From Asterias amurensis (taxonomy: Eukaryota > Echinodermata > Asteroidea > Forcipulatida > Asteriidae), in assembly GCF_032118995.1 (NCBI RefSeq), contig NC_092659.1, positions 8,845,177 to 8,909,176 on the forward strand: 64,000 nucleotides of DNA, in the 5' to 3' direction. Below the pieces are notes generated by a model. The model saw only the letters and a program-made list of their open reading frames with translations. It had not been told where the DNA came from and ran no database searches. Positions 59,623 to 64,000 of the stretch are shown one piece after another (position 1 is the first letter of the stretch; every line of letters begins with the position of its first letter). Position numbers and translations under genes: made by a program.

Positions 59623-59993
59623 TTAAAGGCAGTGTACACCATTGTTAATTACTTAAAATAATTATTAGTATAAAACCTCACTTGGTAGCGAGTTATGGGA
59701 AAAGATTGATGGTATAAAACAGCGTTAGAAACGGTGACGTAGTGACGTAGTTTTCGAGAAAAAGGTAATTTTCCACGAATTTGTTTTCGGGACCTCGGAT
59801 TTAGAATTTGAGGTCACGAAATCAAGCATCTGAAAGTACACAACTTCGTGTGACCAGGATGTTTTTCTCTTTCATTGTTATCTCGCAATTTGAGCTCAAA
59901 TTTCAACAGGTTTTTTATTTTATGCATATGTTTGGATACACCAAATGAGAAGACTGGTCTTTGACAATAACCAATAGTGTCCACTGTCTTTAA
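59623..59993. mobile_element. TTAA MITE family A
   Basis: It begins TTAAAGGCAGTGTACACCAT and ends GTGTCCACTGTCTTTAA. The central hairpin has GGGACCTCGGATTTAG and TTTGAGGTCACG. Confidence 0.85.
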
Positions 59994-60376
59994 CATTCTG
60001 AATGACCACATAGAGATAGGATGAAAGGCAACATATGTTTGTTTCTGCTGGCAAAGATAATGCAAGGTCCATGTCTCAGTGATGAAGATTGTCACGGTTA
60101 CGGTGTAGTCTTTCCTACCAGTCGTTGACTCCTCTCATTATAATACACTCTCTGCAACCTAACCGAGCACAAGATTTCTCCACAGAATCCTTTCATTAAA
60201 TTGGCTGTCCTTTCCACATCAAAGCACAATATTTTATAAATCACTGGATAGTGGATCAATATTGGTTTAGAAAATAATGACCTTAACAGAATATGACCAA
60301 AGAAATATTGTTTTCAATTGACCTTTATTATCTAAACATCTAAAGCGACGAATACAACTTAAAAAGACAGTCCAAG

Positions 60377-60680
60377 TTAAAGGCACTTAACTATTGATAA
60401 CTTCTCAAAATAATTGTTATAAAAACCTTAGTGTAACACGTTGTGAGAAACGGCTTCCTCTAAAGTAAACATAGTTTTTGAGAAAGAGGTCATTTTTTAT
60501 ATAAATAATAAAATGCTTCAGGCTTGAAGCCTATTCATCTATATTTATGCATCTGAAATTACACAAGTTTGTGCAACAAGGGTGTTTTTACTTTCATTAT
60601 TCTCTTGTACCTTCGATGACCAAATAACTTCAATTTTTCATAGGTTTGTTATTTTATGTATTATGCGTCCAGTGTCTTAA
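60377..60680. mobile_element. TTAA MITE, family A/B hybrid, shortened
   Basis: It begins TTAAAGGCACTTAACTATTG and ends GCGTCCAGTGTCTTAA. The interior has AACGGCTTCCTCTAAAGTAA but a family-B-like centre (ATGCTTCAGGCTTGAAGC). Confidence 0.7.
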
Positions 60681-60789
60681 GGTAAATTAGTAAGTGGTAA
60701 AAATATACATCGGGAAATGAACAAAATAGACAACACGATAGTATTGTAACAGTAGAAACTAAACTTGTGTCAGGCGCATAATTTGTTTT

Positions 60790-60912
60790 TTAACTGAACG
60801 AAGTGATTTGTTTATTACATGTGTTCTCCAATATATGACAGTTCTTTGAGACTGTGTGGTAGAACCAGTCGGTCAGAACTTTGAATGCGGTTTTGTAATA
60901 CAAGTAAAGGGT
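60790..60912 (-). CDS. Orphan terminal coding exon (40 codons plus stop)
   Basis: On the minus strand a strong acceptor (AAATTCTCCTTTTTTGCAG) precedes a phase-0 frame reading TLYLYYKTAFKVLTDWFYHT and then VSKNCHILENTCNKQITSFS before TAA. The amino-acid mix looks coding. The frame is also open upstream through the supposed intron to an ATG at 61020, so a 76-codon unspliced frame is the alternative. Not recognised. Confidence 0.3.
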   Translation of the reverse strand, partial: TLYLYYKTAFKVLTDWFYHTVSKNCHILENTCNKQITSFS

Positions 60913-61245
60913 CTGCAAAAAAGGAGAATTTAAATACGGCAAATATAGGTAAACGGACTTTAGACTAATGATAATGTAATTGCAGAGATGGGCGACCTCC
61001 TTTCCTACGACCCCTTGCATTAGGGACGTCCGTCCAGAAGTTGTAAGACGTTCATTGTTTATTGTGGGAGAAGAGATATATGACGTAGATTAATAGAGAA
61101 CTTTCCAGACAGGTTAAAAAGTATTTGGTAATTACCCCCCCCCCCCTTCATCTGACGTCATAGTAATGGTTAAAGTCTTGGTTGCGTCGTTTTGGGAATC
61201 AGTCCCTGTGTATTAAGACAGTGTAGTGCGCATTGGCCTGTCACA

Positions 61246-61630
61246 CCATGGCGTTTCGCCTGAACGTATGCCGACGTACACACAAAATAGTTCGAAAATT
61301 TTCAAGCTTCCTCCATTGCGTATATCTACAGCGTATTTAACGTGCAAATAGCGTATGACCAATGTATTGATAGCGTATCACTAACTTATAACAACATGTA
61401 TGTATTTGACACGATCGCCAGGCATAAATTGTACATACCGTGGATACGTCAGAATACGCCGAGACTCGGTGAAGATATAGCATGCATAGGTTAGACATAC
61501 GGCACGTATACGTAATCAACGCGTCAGCCGACTTACATCAATGTATACAACCTACGAGTAACGCACCTCTAACGTGTGTCAGCGTATGTCAACGTATTAT
61601 GTCTAACGTACCACGAACTTACGGGCAACT
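61246..61630. repeat. CGTA-rich block
   Basis: GCGTAT, ACGTA or their complements occur many times (e.g. TACAGCGTATTTAACGTGC, CAGCGTATGTCAACGTATTA) without a fixed period. The words stand out from the CpG-poor surroundings. Confidence 0.5.
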
Positions 61631-62514
61631 TTGAAGCACACGTTCAGTAAGCCTAGCAATTTTGAACATGCTCATTTTTTGTTTGCGTGCTCGACGTGTT
61701 GCAAACTTTAACAGTGTATCACAGCGTGCTCTTAACGTAAACATTAAGACATAAGACATAAGAAGAGATACATGTATATAAGAAAACTTTACTGATCTCT
61801 AAAAGAAGAAATTACATTGCTCACACAATTTTCTTTTTAAACATCTCAAAAATAAAAATGTGCAACCGGCAGATACAACAATAGCACATGATACAACGCA
61901 CAAGGATTTGAGAATTAAAAAAACATGCATACCCCGACAGGCCATGTATATAATTATACAACAAGATAAAAATATAGAGAATAATTTATTAACATAAATC
62001 TCAGACAAAGATGTATAATTTACAAGAAGACTTCTTCTATGACCTTCTCTACCATGGTATACCGGTACCATCTCGCCAGGGATGATGATTCAGCACTACT
62101 AATAATTCAGTTCAAAATGACAGCCAGTCCATGCAGCATGTGTTCTCCCTTGTCACCAGACATATCCGAAATATTCTGTTTGTGTTTTTCTTTGGGTTTG
62201 GGGTTCATAAAGGTCTATCGTCTATCGCCTCCGTCAACTTTCTAGATCGTCAGGGGAGCGATCGTGTGTTCGCAAGTAATTTCATTCTGATCGTTATCAT
62301 TTTCAAGCACACTGGCTGGGAAATTTGACAATATTGATTTCTTGTGGAGAATTGTCGCTTTTTTGGGAGGTAAATATTAGCACAAACAGAACAAATTATG
62401 ATTGTTCCGGGAACTAATTTTTTATCTGATGAAATTTGTTTCATTTCAATAGCACTGACGCCATAAGTTAGCAGCGTGCGATTCATTACAACCTACTCTT
62501 AAAAATACCAAATG

Positions 62515-62760
62515 CAGGGCCCAATTTCATAGAGCTGCTCAGCACAAAAATTTGCTTAGCATGAAATTTCTTCCTTGATAAAAACAGGATTAACAACAAA
62601 ATTTCCATGTGTTGCATAATGCTTGTTACTGGTATTCAGCTTTCGTTTGCATATCCTGAACATCACATGTAAATTTGGTTGGTAATCCCGTTTTTATCAA
62701 GGAAGAAATTTCACGCTAAGCAAATTTTTGTGCTAAGCAGCTCTATGAAATTGGGCCCTG
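62515..62760. mobile_element. MITE with AATTTCATAGAGCTGCT ends
   Basis: It begins CAGGGCCCAATTTCATAGAG and ends with its inverse (CTATGAAATTGGGCCCTG). Sub-terminal AAAACAGGATTAACAACAA pairs with the right half. It is the best-kept copy of the family at 7882-8128. Confidence 0.85.
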
Positions 62761-64000
62761 GTTTATAGGCCATGCCTCACTAGACAGTCTACAAGCAACA
62801 AGTTTCAGGCAATCCGAGAGGATGAACTAGTTTACATTTCAAGTTTCCTAGTTGCTTATTATTTAGCTCCATCTATGACAAGCCTTTTACTCTATATCTA
62901 CAATAGCCCCAACGCGCATGATTGGAGCTAATGAAAATGATTCTGGGTGAAATACAGCACACAACCATAAAACCCGTCGTAGCCATGGCATCCATCTTGA
63001 GTTTGAGAACCGTTAAACTGTCAAAAACGTTCCACAGATGATGTATTGCAATTACGAATTATCCTCACGATATCTCGAAAACGATACCACCTTTTGAAAA
63101 GAAGTGTTAGCTTTATTGTATACATATATACATAATGAATTAAACGGTCAAATGACTTCCAAAACCCGGACTCTCATGGTATACGTTCACTTCATGCCAG
63201 TTGTAAGTAGGCCTGTACTGGTTTAATGTAGTGTTAAAACAATTCACACGAATATTCATAGACCTGAAACATTTTATAAGTGCAACCCCTGTTGGCTCCC
63301 CTCAAACGAAGACTTATTTATTTTCTGTTATTCTTGTGGGTATTTTATTACAAAGTGAAGAACTGTCGAACCGTGAACAGTAAAATGATATATTAGTATA
63401 GACCGACTAATTCCAGCCTTAATGATATCGTTTGCAACCTACTGCAGTCTAACCCTCGTAACAAGATACTTCATAATAAAGAGATCCATTTGGAATTTAA
63501 ATTCCTTCCATTTTCATAAAAAAAAGTCATAAATCTCTCAAGATTTGATATACCTCGTCTCTTTGGTAATGTCTCTTCGTTCTTAGAGGCAAATTGATTT
63601 GAAAGATGGTAGATTGTATCATAAAAGATTGTATCATAAAACATTAATAAATAAATAATTTATGACTTATTGGAGAAATCTTTACTTCTGATGATGCAAG
63701 GGGATTCTCTATATTAAAATTATCGTTCACAAAATTAACGAAGTACCATAAACCGTTCTTGTTTACGATTTGCCATTGAGGAGGGAATATTCTTTCCTTG
63801 ACATCCAACGTGTCCACCTAATTAATTGATGACATTTTCTCGTGTTGCTTGCATGATGTGTTTAACACTAACATGTCTGGGAATAATAAATGAGGTCTTT
63901 GATCTCTACAAACTGACATGTGTCAACTACAGCTCATTTTAAACTGAAAAAATTAAGCAAGGGTCCCATGCGAAATTGTAGCATGGTTGTCAAATTTTAC

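Larger units (their letters stand above)
60913..64000. other. Gene-free stretch at the right edge
   Basis: It holds a block rich in GCGTAT/ACGTA words (about 61246-61630) and a MITE (62515-62760). No gene is recognised, and nothing clear is seen in 62761-64000. Confidence 0.5.

Overview
The window looks like nuclear DNA of a marine invertebrate deuterostome, most likely an echinoderm and perhaps a sea star. I infer this from three things: intron-rich genes with animal-type splice sites, proteins of animal Na+/K+-ATPase beta-subunit type, and a very high load of short inverted-repeat (MITE-like) elements and tRNA-derived SINEs. No species can be fixed from the sequence alone. Most of the 64 kb is intron and intergenic DNA, and most long open frames are shadows or lie in repeats.

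The confident genes form one cluster of Na+/K+-ATPase beta-subunit (ATP1B family) genes. On the minus strand there is one recognisable first exon (30964-31087) and, downstream of it, two complete sets of exons 2-6: cassette B (20877 down to 15806) and cassette A (10559 down to 5543). Both cassettes join exon 1 in frame, giving about 306 and 310 residues. On the plus strand, head-to-head with exon 1, lies a third gene, C (32781-40383, six exons, 495 residues). All three share exon number, intron phases (1,1,1,0,0) and nearly identical exon lengths, so they are old tandem and inverted duplicates. Each encodes a type II membrane protein with the six ectodomain cysteines of the family. Two features stand out. 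Gene C carries about 190 extra cytoplasmic residues made of about nine Pro/Glu-rich repeats. Cassette B ends in a luminal Lys-Asp-Glu-Leu.

Layout. 1-5500: intergenic, nested fold-back elements. 5543-10559: cassette A, with introns full of SINEs and MITEs. 10560-15805: repeat-rich spacer with one orphan terminal-exon candidate at 11879-11953. 15806-20877: cassette B. 20878-30963: its 10-kb first intron. 31088-32780: shared divergent promoter region. 32781-40383: gene C, with two CA-rich simple repeats just upstream of two of its 3' splice sites. 40384-50000: MITE-rich spacer with a possible decayed Ig-domain exon (about 45703-45960), a nested fold-back (43653-44395) and a tandem duplication containing a flipped MITE (46951-48088). 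50911-53260: start of a probable plus-strand gene with a signal peptide. 53260-64000: mostly non-coding, with minisatellites and one orphan terminal-exon candidate on the minus strand (60790-60912).

How the parts act together: beta subunits fold and deliver the catalytic alpha subunit of Na+/K+- or H+/K+-ATPase to the membrane. The cluster therefore offers three ectodomains, two sharing one cytoplasmic N-terminus (if the single first exon really serves both) and one with a long repetitive N-terminus. I saw no alpha-subunit gene here.
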